55,351 bases of DNA from Sulfuricella sp. (GTDB lineage Bacteria > Pseudomonadota > Gammaproteobacteria > Burkholderiales > Sulfuricellaceae). The position numbers and the translations under genes were made by a program. Below, in pieces: positions 1-7,509 of the stretch. The first letter of the stretch is position 1, and every line of letters starts with the position of its first letter. The stretch is taken from contig JAQTMN010000009.1 of NCBI GenBank assembly GCA_028714315.1, forward strand, positions 1-55,351, written 5' to 3'. Below the pieces are notes generated by a model. The model saw nothing but the letters and a program-made list of their open reading frames with translations. It did not search any database and was not told where the DNA came from.

Positions 1-69
1 CAACCCCCCTTGTTCCAGTGCAACCGCAAATGGCTTAATGCCGCCAACGCCAACAAACCCGCCGGGTGA
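1..69 (+). CDS. 3' end of a chromosomal gene (left flank)
   Basis: Frame 1 is open from the window edge to a TGA at 67-69 and reads ...FQCNRKWLNAANANKPAG. Only 22 codons are visible, so no function can be given. It lies outside the element. A strong hairpin terminator follows 23 nt later, which supports a real gene end here. The product is not recognisable. Confidence 0.4.
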   Translation, partial: QPPLFQCNRKWLNAANANKPAG

Positions 70-92
70 CGCCGCCACGAGGTTTCCAGGAT

Positions 93-126
93 AAAAAAAC
101 CGCGCGGTCATTCGCGCGGTTTTTTT
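93..126. terminator. Bidirectional rho-independent terminator in the left flank
   Basis: AAAAAAACCGCGCG (93-106) and CGCGCGGTTTTTTT (113-126) are perfect reverse complements around a 6-nt loop. The hairpin therefore has a T-run on either strand. It lies between the left-flank gene and the element. In the reconstructed empty site it would also lie just downstream of the minus-strand PEP-CTERM gene now at the right edge, so it probably served two convergent genes. Confidence 0.85.
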
Positions 127-129
127 ATT
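120..129. repeat. attL: T-rich left attachment site
   Basis: The sequence is TTTTTTTATT. It shares TTTTTTA with 55225-55231 and TTTTTTATT with 55254-55262 at the other end of the element. From memory, Tn4371-family elements have short T-rich sites of the form TTTTT-Y-R-T, which TTTTTTAT fits. It overlaps the T-run of the flank terminator. The exact crossover point is not decided by sequence alone. Confidence 0.7.
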
Positions 130-303
130 TCACCATGACTCCAGCCCGGTACTGCGCTGGACTACGCCAAGGCTTGATACAGCAGGTTTATCAATGACTT
201 AGGCGAGTTCATCATATGCCGGTGCTTTCCGAAACTTGACCTGACTTTCCCTCTACTGGCCCCTAGAAGGCTCCTGGGAACCGGGTCTTTCCAAGGAGTC
301 ATC

Positions 304-1506
304 ATGGCAAAAATCAAACTCACCAAGTCCGCTGTCGATGCGGCACACCCCCAGGCGCAGGCCGTCGAACTCCGGGATACGTTGGTTCCCGGCTTCTTGT
401 GCAAGATTACCCCGTCGGGCCGCAAGGTGTTCATGCTCCAGTACCGGACGAACGCTGGCGAGCGCCGCAAGCCCGCCTTGGGTCAGTACGGGGAACTGAC
501 CGTCGAACAGGCCCGTTCGCTCGCGCAAGAATGGCTGGCCCAGGTACGCCGGGGTGGTGATCCCGGCGCAGCCAAGACGGAAGCACGCAAAGCGCCCACC
601 GTCGAAGAGTTGTGCAAGAAGTTCATGGAGGACCACTCCAAGAAGCGCAACAAGCCCAGCACCCGAGTCGGCTATCAAGGTGTCATCGACCGCTGCATCA
701 TCCCGTTGTTGGGCCGCAAGAAGGTCCACGACGTGAAGCGGCCTGACATTGCCGGACTGATGGAAAAGCTTTCCTACAAGCAGACCGAGGCGAACAAGGC
801 GTTCAGCATCCTGCGCAAGATGTTCAATTTGGCTGAGGTGTGGGGCTATCGGCCTGACGGCACCAATCCCTGCCGCCATGTCCCAATGTTCCCTGCCGGC
901 AAGTCCACCCACCTTATCAGCGACGAGGACATGGGAAAACTTTTCCGGCAGCTCGACAAGATCGAGGCCGAGGGGCTGGAGAACTACGTCATCCCGTTGG
1001 CGATCCGCCTGCAATTCGAGTTTGCCGGCCGCCGTGGCGAAATCGTCTCGCTCGAATGGGAATGGATCGATCTGGAAAACCGCCGCGTCGTCTGGCCTGA
1101 CAGCAAGACCGGCGGTATGTCCAAGCCCATCAGCGAGGAAGCCTACCGGCTGCTTTCGACGGCGCCGAGGCAGGAAGGCAATCCTTACGTCCTGCCGTCG
1201 CCGCGCCATCCAGGGCAACACCTGACCACGGGCGAGTATTACGGCGGCTGGAGCCGTGCGCTCAAAGCGGCGGGGGCAACGCATGTGGGGACGCACGGCA
1301 TCCGCCACCGCTCGGCGACCGACATTGCCAATTCGGGTATCCCGGTCAAGGTCGGCATGGCCCTGACGGCGCACAAGACCGTGGTGATGTTCATGCGCTA
1401 CGTCCACACCGAGGACAAGCCCGTGCGGGAAGCCGCCGAACTGGTGGCGAATCGACGCAAGTCGGTCGTCAGCATGCATCAAGAACCGAAAGAGGTGACC
1501 GCATGA
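304..1506 (+). CDS. int: Tyrosine-recombinase integrase
   Basis: This 400-residue protein is expected to catalyse integration and excision of the element at the T-rich att sites. Residues 1-90 match the arm-type DNA-binding domain found at the start of many ICE and prophage integrases (DUF4102-like; begins MAKIKLTKSAVDA). Residues about 95-180 fit the core-binding SAM-like domain. The catalytic domain holds R243 (AGRRGE), H331-G-I-R334, H357 and the nucleophile Y366 (FMRYVH), so the active site is complete. AAGGAG at 293-298 supports the ATG at 304. It lies about 180 bp inside attL and reads into the element, as in Tn4371 relatives. The promoter is not clear. Confidence 0.95.
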   Translation: MAKIKLTKSAVDAAHPQAQAVELRDTLVPGFLCKITPSGRKVFMLQYRTNAGERRKPALGQYGELTVEQARSLAQEWLAQVRRGGDPGAAKTEARKAPTVEELCKKFMEDHSKKRNKPSTRVGYQGVIDRCIIPLLGRKKVHDVKRPDIAGLMEKLSYKQTEANKAFSILRKMFNLAEVWGYRPDGTNPCRHVPMFPAGKSTHLISDEDMGKLFRQLDKIEAEGLENYVIPLAIRLQFEFAGRRGEIVSLEWEWIDLENRRVVWPDSKTGGMSKPISEEAYRLLSTAPRQEGNPYVLPSPRHPGQHLTTGEYYGGWSRALKAAGATHVGTHGIRHRSATDIANSGIPVKVGMALTAHKTVVMFMRYVHTEDKPVREAAELVANRRKSVVSMHQEPKEVTA

Positions 1507-1534
1507 TCAGAGGCCAGCAATCCACCTTGCCGCC

Positions 1535-1565
1535 CCAATTGTCGTATCACCGCTACGACAATTGG
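1535..1565. promoter_or_regulatory. 12-bp perfect inverted repeat after int
   Basis: CCAATTGTCGTA (1535-1546) and TACGACAATTGG (1554-1565) are exact reverse complements separated by 7 nt. No T-run follows, so a classical terminator is unlikely. It lies 38 bp upstream of the proposed -35 of the toxin-antitoxin operon and could be an operator for the Xre antitoxin, or a hairpin that shields the operon from int transcription. Confidence 0.5.
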
Positions 1566-1603
1566 CTCAGTGGCCATCACCGCCTGCGTATCGTACTAAG
1601 CAC

Positions 1604-1632
1604 TGGAAAAGTGTGCCCGTTTCGGGTATAGT
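1604..1632 (+). promoter_or_regulatory. Putative promoter of the toxin-antitoxin operon
   Basis: TGGAAA (1604-1609), a 17-bp spacer and TATAGT (1627-1632) resemble a sigma-70 promoter. The ribosome site GAAGG (1635-1639) and ATG at 1645 follow almost at once, so the transcript would have a very short leader. Confidence 0.45.
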
Positions 1633-1644
1633 TTGAAGGTCAAG

Positions 1645-2028
1645 ATGACGCGCATCCTCAAACGAAAGGATTTTGCGCGGTGGCAGGCGGGCGAAAAGCT
1701 GTCCGATGCCGCCTTGTGCAAAGCGGTTCAGGAGATGGAAAGCGGTCTGATTGACGCGGACTTGGGCGGCTTCCTTTACAAGAAACGGGTTGCCCGCCCT
1801 GGTGGTGGCAAGAGTGGCGGCTACCGCACGTTATTGTCGGCCCGGATCGGCAGCCGCTATGTGTTCCTGCATGGGTTCCCCAAGAGCGACAAGGCGAACA
1901 TTACGCAGGACGAGAAGAAGGCACTGCAATTCGCCGGCAAGGTGTTCCTGGAACTGTCCGCCGAAGCATTGTCGAAGGCGTTGCAGTCAGGCGTGTTATT
2001 GGAGGTGCATTGTGAGCAAGATCATTGA
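1645..2028 (+). CDS. RelE/HigB-type toxin
   Basis: A 127-residue protein that resembles the RelE-like toxins of type II systems, specifically the family with the block KKRVARPGGGKSGGYR followed by Y-V-F-L-H-G-F-P-K (residues about 48-85). Members cleave mRNA on the ribosome; that is family knowledge and is not shown here. An in-frame TTG lies at 1633, but ATG at 1645 has GAAGG 5 nt upstream and is preferred. The toxin gene comes first and overlaps the antitoxin start by 17 bp, the toxin-first order seen in higBA-like pairs. It lies directly after the integrase, a usual place for an element-stabilising cassette. Confidence 0.85.
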   Translation: MTRILKRKDFARWQAGEKLSDAALCKAVQEMESGLIDADLGGFLYKKRVARPGGGKSGGYRTLLSARIGSRYVFLHGFPKSDKANITQDEKKALQFAGKVFLELSAEALSKALQSGVLLEVHCEQDH

Positions 2029-2314
2029 ATCCCTGCGTGGCGATCTGGCCGCGCTCCACGAAGCGGGAGCGATCGGCAAGGTAACGATGCGCGAGTTCGA
2101 CGCAATCTGCCCGCCGCCGGTGCGGGAGTTCAGTGCTTTCGATATCAAGCGGCTGCGTGAAGCCTTGAAGTTTAGCCAGCCGGTGTTCGCTCTTCATCTA
2201 CACACGTCGGCCTCGACCGTGCGCAAGTGGGAACAAGGCGAAACCCATCCCACGGGGCCAGCGCTCAAACTGCTCAACGTCATCGCCGACAAGGGCCTGC
2301 AGGCCATCATCTGA
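2012..2314 (+). CDS. Xre-family antitoxin (HigA/NadS-like)
   Basis: This 100-residue protein starts at GTG 2012, with GGAGGT at 2001-2006. Residues about 45-95 form a helix-turn-helix (FSAFDIKRLREALKFSQPVF, then HTSASTVRKWEQGETHPTGP). The pattern matches the small Xre antitoxins that pair with RelE-like toxins of the preceding type. It would neutralise the toxin and repress the operon. The inverted repeat at 1535-1565 is a possible binding site. The longer frame that opens at 1751 is an overlap with the toxin gene and is not a better start. Confidence 0.85.
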   Translation: MSKIIESLRGDLAALHEAGAIGKVTMREFDAICPPPVREFSAFDIKRLREALKFSQPVFALHLHTSASTVRKWEQGETHPTGPALKLLNVIADKGLQAII

Positions 2315-2336
2315 TGCCTGACGAGGGAGACAGGCA

Positions 2337-3155
2337 TTGGCGACGCGAATTACCCCTTTCAACTCACAGCATCTTGAAGCCGCCTGCCGCGTGCTCGCCG
2401 ATACCGAACGCGGTCTGAGCGGTACACAGATCGAGCGGCTGCTGCAGGAAATCGAGGTTGCCGACACGTCGCCCGGCATGACAAAGTGGAAGCGGTTGTT
2501 CAATGCGCTGGCCGGTGCGCAGAACCACCACCAGATCGGCAACCATCTCATCATGTTCATCAACCGCGCGATGAACCCGGTGAACTACGCCCGCGATCCC
2601 GCGACGTTCGCTTGGCGGCGCGACGAACTCAATGTCGTCCTTGCCTTCTCCGGTTTCTACGTGCGCGATGACGGCAAGGTTGCTCACGCCGATAAGGCCA
2701 CGACGCTTGATGCCGCCCGCGCCCGCGCGGGACGACTCAAGGCCGCACTGGAAAGCCGCGTCGTCCATGCGGAAGTGCTGAACTACTGCCGCGCCGAGTT
2801 GCTGGAGGAAAACTACTTCCATGCCGTGTTCGAGGCAACGAAAGGTGTTGCGGAGCGGATTCGCCTGCTGTCGGGCCTGAACGGCGACGGCGCGGACTTG
2901 GTGAACAAGGCATTCGCAGGCCAGCAACCCGTTCTCGCCTTGGGACCGCTCACCACCGAGTCCGAAAAGAGCGAGCAGAAAGGCTTTGCCAACCTGCTGA
3001 TCGGCTTATTTGGCGCCGTGCGCAATCCGCTGGCCCATGCGCCCAAGACGAATTGGCCCATGTCCGAACAGGACGCACTGGACATCCTGACGCTGGTATC
3101 GCTGATTCACCGCAAGCTGGATGGCACCACGAAATTAGCGGCCGTATCGCCGTAA
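2337..3155 (+). CDS. HEPN-motif protein, TIGR02391/abortive-infection type
   Basis: 272 residues from a TTG start, with GAGGGAGA at 2323-2330. The C-terminal third contains GLFGAVRNPLAHAP, in which R229-N-P-L-A-H234 fits the Rx4H signature of HEPN ribonucleases. The motif and its setting near residue 230 resemble the TIGR02391 (Ymh-like) family common in defence islands. The N-terminal two thirds are helical, without a motif I can name. It lies 22 bp after the antitoxin and 13 bp before the next gene, so the three may be co-transcribed. RNase activity is inferred from the motif only. Confidence 0.7.
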   Translation: MATRITPFNSQHLEAACRVLADTERGLSGTQIERLLQEIEVADTSPGMTKWKRLFNALAGAQNHHQIGNHLIMFINRAMNPVNYARDPATFAWRRDELNVVLAFSGFYVRDDGKVAHADKATTLDAARARAGRLKAALESRVVHAEVLNYCRAELLEENYFHAVFEATKGVAERIRLLSGLNGDGADLVNKAFAGQQPVLALGPLTTESEKSEQKGFANLLIGLFGAVRNPLAHAPKTNWPMSEQDALDILTLVSLIHRKLDGTTKLAAVSP

Positions 3156-3168
3156 GTGAGAGACAGGA

Positions 3169-4452
3169 ATGGACGAGGCGATCGTTGTCTTCTCTCGAAA
3201 AGGGATTTTCCAGACCACGATTGCCGCGCGCGACGTTCGCAGCCGGGAACATGCGCGCAAGCTGTGGCCCTTGGTGTCTCCAGGCGCAGAGCGCCAGATG
3301 GTGACATGGGTCAGCCCCTCCTTTGAAAGCGGGAAGCTGCGTCGGCGATCCCATTTCCGCGTACTTCCTGCCCAGCACACCTTTAACCCCAAAGCGCACT
3401 TCGACGATGAAGAAGCCAGCCGATGGCGCGCCGTGCAGGAAAGTCCTGAACACCGGCGGGCGAAAGAACTTGTCGCGGCCGAACTCTCACGACGTTTGAA
3501 TGCCGGGCTTGCGATGCCGTGGGCGTTCAAGGATATGGATGCGTCGGACTATCCGCTGGAAGGCAACTTGTTGCTCGGCGCCGACCAGGTGGCAACCGAG
3601 CATCCCCTGGAGACGCCATTCGGCAGCAAATTCCGGCTCGACGTTGCCGTGCTCGGCCCCCCGGTCCAGGCTGAACCGATGGTGCTGGGCGGCGTTGAAA
3701 TCGAACTCGGCCACGCCTTCGACGGGCGCAAGGCTCTTATCGGGAAGTCGCTCGGATTCCCGCTCATCTCCATCGACATCACCGAGATGACGCTGGACGA
3801 ACTCACGCCCGAGTGGGCACGGCAGGTATTGACTGCGACCACGCGGAGCCACGAGCAAGGACGCCGGCAGACCTACATCTATCTCCACGACCTGCTGTAC
3901 CCCCTCTACGCGCAATTGCCGGCGTTTCTGGACGACGAGCAGCGCCATCAGTTCCTTGTGTTTGCCGACGATGAGACCCTGAACAAGTTGGTGCGCTGGA
4001 TGAACCTGCTCGCCGAAAAGCTGGAGTACCCGAAGGGTACGGTCGCCGTTGCCTTGGTCAATGGCAAGAACGAACAGTCGCGCAAGATGCTGGAACGCGC
4101 GGGACAAGTCGTTGGCCCCGACTGGAGCGAGTTCAACGGCCAGCGATGCCTACGACTGACCCTGCCGCGTCCCAAAGGCCCGGCGGATCTCCAGGCCCAT
4201 CGCTTCCACATGACGATGGCGCGCATCCTGCTGTCGCACACTGATTCGCTCGTTGGCTACAAGTATTGCAACGGCGTAGACAACCACCACCCTGAAGAAG
4301 ACGTGTGGGTTGCGCATCGCTGGATCGCCGACTTGAAAACCCATACCCAGCATCGCGTCTTGCCGAAGCGGCTGGCTGAACCGATCAACAGATTGATCGC
4401 GGTGGTTTCGGACCTGCATCGCAATCACGCGGCTGCCAGCCAAGAGGCGTGA
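3169..4452 (+). CDS. Unknown protein with a possible PD-(D/E)XK nuclease core
   Basis: 427 residues; I do not recognise the family as a whole. A central stretch has the layout of a restriction-like fold: D158 in FRLDVAVLG, then E177-I-E179 in GGVEIELGHAF, followed by a lysine-containing helix and the strand FPLISIDIT. This also resembles CoiA-like competence nucleases. The canonical lysine is replaced by glutamate (E-x-E), which some members tolerate. The C-terminal 200 residues are helical. The gene starts 13 bp after the HEPN gene and ends convergently against a minus-strand gene. A nuclease effector fits the surroundings but is inference. Confidence 0.5.
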   Translation: MDEAIVVFSRKGIFQTTIAARDVRSREHARKLWPLVSPGAERQMVTWVSPSFESGKLRRRSHFRVLPAQHTFNPKAHFDDEEASRWRAVQESPEHRRAKELVAAELSRRLNAGLAMPWAFKDMDASDYPLEGNLLLGADQVATEHPLETPFGSKFRLDVAVLGPPVQAEPMVLGGVEIELGHAFDGRKALIGKSLGFPLISIDITEMTLDELTPEWARQVLTATTRSHEQGRRQTYIYLHDLLYPLYAQLPAFLDDEQRHQFLVFADDETLNKLVRWMNLLAEKLEYPKGTVAVALVNGKNEQSRKMLERAGQVVGPDWSEFNGQRCLRLTLPRPKGPADLQAHRFHMTMARILLSHTDSLVGYKYCNGVDNHHPEEDVWVAHRWIADLKTHTQHRVLPKRLAEPINRLIAVVSDLHRNHAAASQEA

Positions 4453-4529
4453 CCATCCCCCGTCGGAAGTCAGCCGATAGGCAAGCATTCCTGCGGAGTT
4501 ACGCGCCTATTTGCAAAGAGCATTGAATC

Positions 4530-5318
4530 TCAGTCCGTAGTCGGTTTTGAGGCTCTTTTCCGCGGGGCCGAAGAAGGCAAAGACGGCAAGCACTCAAACA
4601 AGCGTTCTGCATAGACGAACCCCATCCGTCTGACCGCGCCCTGATCGAAATACAGCAGCCAAGCGGCAAGTAATGCCAGCGAAATGAGCAGTGTCAAGCC
4701 TGCGGCAAGCCCCGGATCGGCAAGGTGCTCTAGGTTAAAATGAGGAGGTACTACCTGCAGAATCTTTGCAATCAGCAATCCGTAGACGATGCCCAGGAGG
4801 CACGACACGATGCCGGCAGGCTTCATTGCCAGCATATTGCGGTGAAATCCGTAGGCGATGTTCTCTTTCAGCAAGAGCTGCTTGTTGGAACGCGTGAGTT
4901 CGCGAAGCCGCTTTGTGGCGCCAACGTAGATGTCGTCTGCCTTGTCAGGGCTTGCTGATTCTTCTTCTGCCGTTGGCATGGCGATGCCCAGCTTGGCCGT
5001 GATCGCCGTGTGGTAGCGCTGCTTGCTGACACCATCGAGAAACTTGTCGCGATGGCGTAACGCGATGGTTGTCGGCATACCGCCCCACCTTGCAACCAGG
5101 ATCTCTTCAAGCTTCTTCCCGCGCCCGCGAGCTACGCTCGCAAGCGCATAAATGGCACCGCAGCCACCAAGCAAGCCGATCACGCCTGTAAGTACCGGGT
5201 GCTTTGCGCCGTAGACGCACAACAAAGGAACGAGCAGCGGTAACGCTACAAGAAGTCCTGGGATTACGCGCGCCTTGCGCTCATAGGGGTCTTTGACCAG
5301 TTCAAAAATAGTTGTCAT
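4530..5318 (-). CDS. Four-helix membrane protein of the WYL/E1-E2-JAB module
   Basis: 262 residues. Two hydrophobic segments lie near the N-terminus (about 19-37 and 42-62) and two near the C-terminus (about 168-190 and 205-224). The middle (about 65-165) is a soluble domain with the conserved-looking patches ARWGGMPTT, LRHRDKF and KENIAYGFHRNML. The family is not recognised. It lies 6 bp downstream of the WYL regulator on the same strand, so the two are probably one transcript. Membrane proteins next to nucleotide-signalling or ubiquitin-like defence operons are often effectors, but that role is only inferred. Confidence 0.65.
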   Translation of the reverse strand: MTTIFELVKDPYERKARVIPGLLVALPLLVPLLCVYGAKHPVLTGVIGLLGGCGAIYALASVARGRGKKLEEILVARWGGMPTTIALRHRDKFLDGVSKQRYHTAITAKLGIAMPTAEEESASPDKADDIYVGATKRLRELTRSNKQLLLKENIAYGFHRNMLAMKPAGIVSCLLGIVYGLLIAKILQVVPPHFNLEHLADPGLAAGLTLLISLALLAAWLLYFDQGAVRRMGFVYAERLFECLPSLPSSAPRKRASKPTTD

Positions 5319-5324
5319 GGGCGT

Positions 5325-6227
5325 TCAGCTTTGGGCCGACAAGGCATCAATATAGGGTTGAATTTCATCGCGGTTCTTTAAAGTGATCTGCTGCGCGAGA
5401 GGGTCGGGTGCTTCCTTGGTATGCAAGCCCAAACGCCTCAGCGTGTAATACAAAAACGCTTGGCGGCATGGAAGTTTGACCTGTCCGTCTTCCATTCCAT
5501 AGTCCAACTCCAGGACTCGTTTCTTGGCAGCGGGCAAATCGGGGTGCGGTGCAAGCACCAGCGTCAAGAGAGTTTGCCAGTGCGAATCTTGGCTGGCGTC
5601 CACTTGGCTCGCTTCGAAGCCGTCGATGCGCAGGATTCGGGCGAGGACGAAATCACTGAAGCGCTGGCGTTTGTGGCAAAACGCGCGCATGTGCCAGCGA
5701 AAACCGTCATTACCAAGGGCGTGGGGAGACAGCAGACGAACCGATTCGTCCATGGACGTCATGGACTGGTAGCTCACCCAAATGGCTTCCTGCTGCCGAA
5801 TTGCCCGGACCACTGCTTCGACGGTCTGTTCATTGATCGTGCGCCAGGGGGACGGCGCCCAATCTGCCTCAAGTGCTGAGCCGATAAAGCTGGCCGCAGG
5901 CTCGATGACTCCCATCTTGGTGGCCAGCAGCTCCGCTAGATAGTGTTGCGCCGAACTTCGTTGGTAAAGCGGGTGAAAACTCGGCGCTGCCGTGTAGGTC
6001 TTGGAACTGCGGTCGTAAGTTAGGTTGCTCGGCGCCAACTCCGTGTACTTGGCAATGTCCAGTGACGCCTGGGGAACCGATATGCCGAAGTGCTCAGTGA
6101 GATCCATTCGATTAATGTGCCGTTCCCAGCGCAAACGGAAATCGATGAATTGAAGTCTGCTTTCCAACCCCCAACTTAGCCCTTTGGGCTCAGCAGGATT
6201 GGCGGCAGTGACAGAGGGCTCTTGCAT
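5325..6227 (-). CDS. WYL-domain transcriptional repressor (CapW/BrxR-like)
   Basis: 300 residues. Residues about 22-85 fit a winged helix (RLQFIDFRLRWERHINRMDL, then HFGISVPQASLDIAKYTEL). Residues about 130-205 fit a WYL domain (IWVSYQSM, SPHALGNDGFRWHMRAFCHK and LARILRIDGF). The remainder fits the C-terminal WCX extension. This order matches CapW and BrxR, repressors that sit divergently from CBASS or BREX operons. Here the gene is divergent from the metallo-beta-lactamase / E2-E1-JAB operon, with symmetrical boxes in the 88-bp gap. It probably controls both transcripts. Confidence 0.85.
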   Translation of the reverse strand: MQEPSVTAANPAEPKGLSWGLESRLQFIDFRLRWERHINRMDLTEHFGISVPQASLDIAKYTELAPSNLTYDRSSKTYTAAPSFHPLYQRSSAQHYLAELLATKMGVIEPAASFIGSALEADWAPSPWRTINEQTVEAVVRAIRQQEAIWVSYQSMTSMDESVRLLSPHALGNDGFRWHMRAFCHKRQRFSDFVLARILRIDGFEASQVDASQDSHWQTLLTLVLAPHPDLPAAKKRVLELDYGMEDGQVKLPCRQAFLYYTLRRLGLHTKEAPDPLAQQITLKNRDEIQPYIDALSAQS

Positions 6228-6243
6228 CAGTTGCGCCTAAAAA

Positions 6244-6304
6244 GTAGACGGATATAAAAAATAGTCGTACATTAACTATACGCGATCATCCTTCGGTCGT
6301 CTAC
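6244..6304. promoter_or_regulatory. Divergent promoter and operator between the WYL gene and the MBL operon
   Basis: GTAGACG (6244-6250) and CGTCTAC (6298-6304) are mirror copies. TAGACG within each can act as a -35. For the minus strand the -10 is TATAGT (complement of 6275-6280) with a 17-bp spacer. For the plus strand a weaker TACATT (6268-6273) also lies 17 bp away. Between them, ATAGT (6261-6265) and ACTAT (6275-6279) form an inverted pair, a likely site for the WYL regulator. Promoter strengths are inferred. Confidence 0.5.
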
Positions 6305-6315
6305 CCGGAGCCCCA

Positions 6316-7509
6316 ATGCCCACAACCATCACGTTTTTTCCCGTCGACAACGGGGACATGACCCTCATCAAGTTCGGCGACCTCGACGCAACCACCCTGC
6401 TGATCGACGTAAACATCAGGCAAGACGCCGACGACCCTGACGGTGAGGCGCGCGATGTCGCCAAGGATCTGCGCGACCGACTGAAGAAAGATGAGAACGG
6501 CAGGCCGTATGTCGATGCGTTCCTGCTGAGCCACCCGGACCAGGACCATTGCCGAGGCCTGACGCGGCACTTCCACCTGGGGCCGCTGGACAAGTATCCG
6601 GATGACAAGAAGGACGACAAGGACAAGAAGATCGTGATCCGCGAGATATGGTCGTCTCCGATCGTGTTTCGACGCGCCAGCAAGACGCACACCTTGAGTG
6701 ACGACGCCAAGGCATTCAACACGGAGGCGCGTCGGCGCGTACAGCTGAACCGCGACAAGAATTTCGTCGTCGGGAACGGCGACCGCATTCAGATCATGGG
6801 CGAGGACATCGACGGAAAAACCGATGATCTCACCTCGATTGTGCGGAAGGTGGACACGCGCTTCTCGACGATCAATGGCAAGAGTTCCGCATTCTTCTCC
6901 GCGATTCTTCTGGCACCCTTGGACGCCCAGGACGACGAAGAAGAGGAAGAGTGCCTGGTCAAGAACCAGTCCAGCGTGATCTTGAACTTCACATTGGCCG
7001 CTGATGCTCAGACGCCGGATGGCGCAAAATTCCTTACTGGTGGCGATGCCGAAGTATTTATCTGGAACCGCCAGTGGCAGCGCCACAAGGCCGAAGCCGA
7101 TGTGCTTGAGTACGACATCATGCAGGCGCCACATCACTGTTCCTGGCATTCGCTGTCCTATGACAGTTGGTCGGACTACCGCGAAAAGGCCAAACTTGAT
7201 GCCGACGCTCGCAAGGCGCTTTCGCAGACCCGCAACGGTGCCGTCATCGTCGCCAGTTGCAAGCCGATCGCAGACGACGACAGCGATCCGCCCTGCATCC
7301 GCGCAAAGCGTGAATACGTAGCAATCGTGGACGAAGTAAAAGGCGACTTTTACTGCACGGGCGAATATCCGAGCGAAAAATCCGTGGAGCCCCTCGTTTT
7401 CACCGTCACCGCTCAGGGTGTGCAGCCTCCCTCGAAGAAGGAAGCCGGATCGAAGGCCGCCGCCGTGATCACCTCCGCGCGCGCGCCCATGCCACACGGG
7501 GCATCATGA
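6316..7509 (+). CDS. Metallo-beta-lactamase fold hydrolase 1 (ComEC-like catalytic type)
   Basis: 397 residues. The metal motif is H73-P-D75-Q-D77-H78 (LLSHPDQDHCRG). It is followed by D244 in FLTGGDAEVF and by H273-H274 in QAPHHCSWHS, the set seen in ComEC/Rec2-type metallo-beta-lactamase hydrolases. The binuclear metal site therefore looks complete. There is no signal peptide or membrane segment, so it acts in the cytoplasm. A long acidic and lysine-rich insertion lies between the first and second motifs (about residues 92-235). Its stop overlaps the next gene by 4 bp, which ties it to the E2-E1-JAB protein. The substrate is unknown. Confidence 0.85.
   Translation: MPTTITFFPVDNGDMTLIKFGDLDATTLLIDVNIRQDADDPDGEARDVAKDLRDRLKKDENGRPYVDAFLLSHPDQDHCRGLTRHFHLGPLDKYPDDKKDDKDKKIVIREIWSSPIVFRRASKTHTLSDDAKAFNTEARRRVQLNRDKNFVVGNGDRIQIMGEDIDGKTDDLTSIVRKVDTRFSTINGKSSAFFSAILLAPLDAQDDEEEEECLVKNQSSVILNFTLAADAQTPDGAKFLTGGDAEVFIWNRQWQRHKAEADVLEYDIMQAPHHCSWHSLSYDSWSDYREKAKLDADARKALSQTRNGAVIVASCKPIADDDSDPPCIRAKREYVAIVDEVKGDFYCTGEYPSEKSVEPLVFTVTAQGVQPPSKKEAGSKAAAVITSARAPMPHGAS

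Noticed and set aside
1-128. tRNA gene as integration site
   Set aside because: No cloverleaf or CCA-end sequence at either border; the att repeat is a T-run.
236-264. Promoter for int at TTGACC 236-241
   Set aside because: No acceptable -10 at 15-19 bp spacing.
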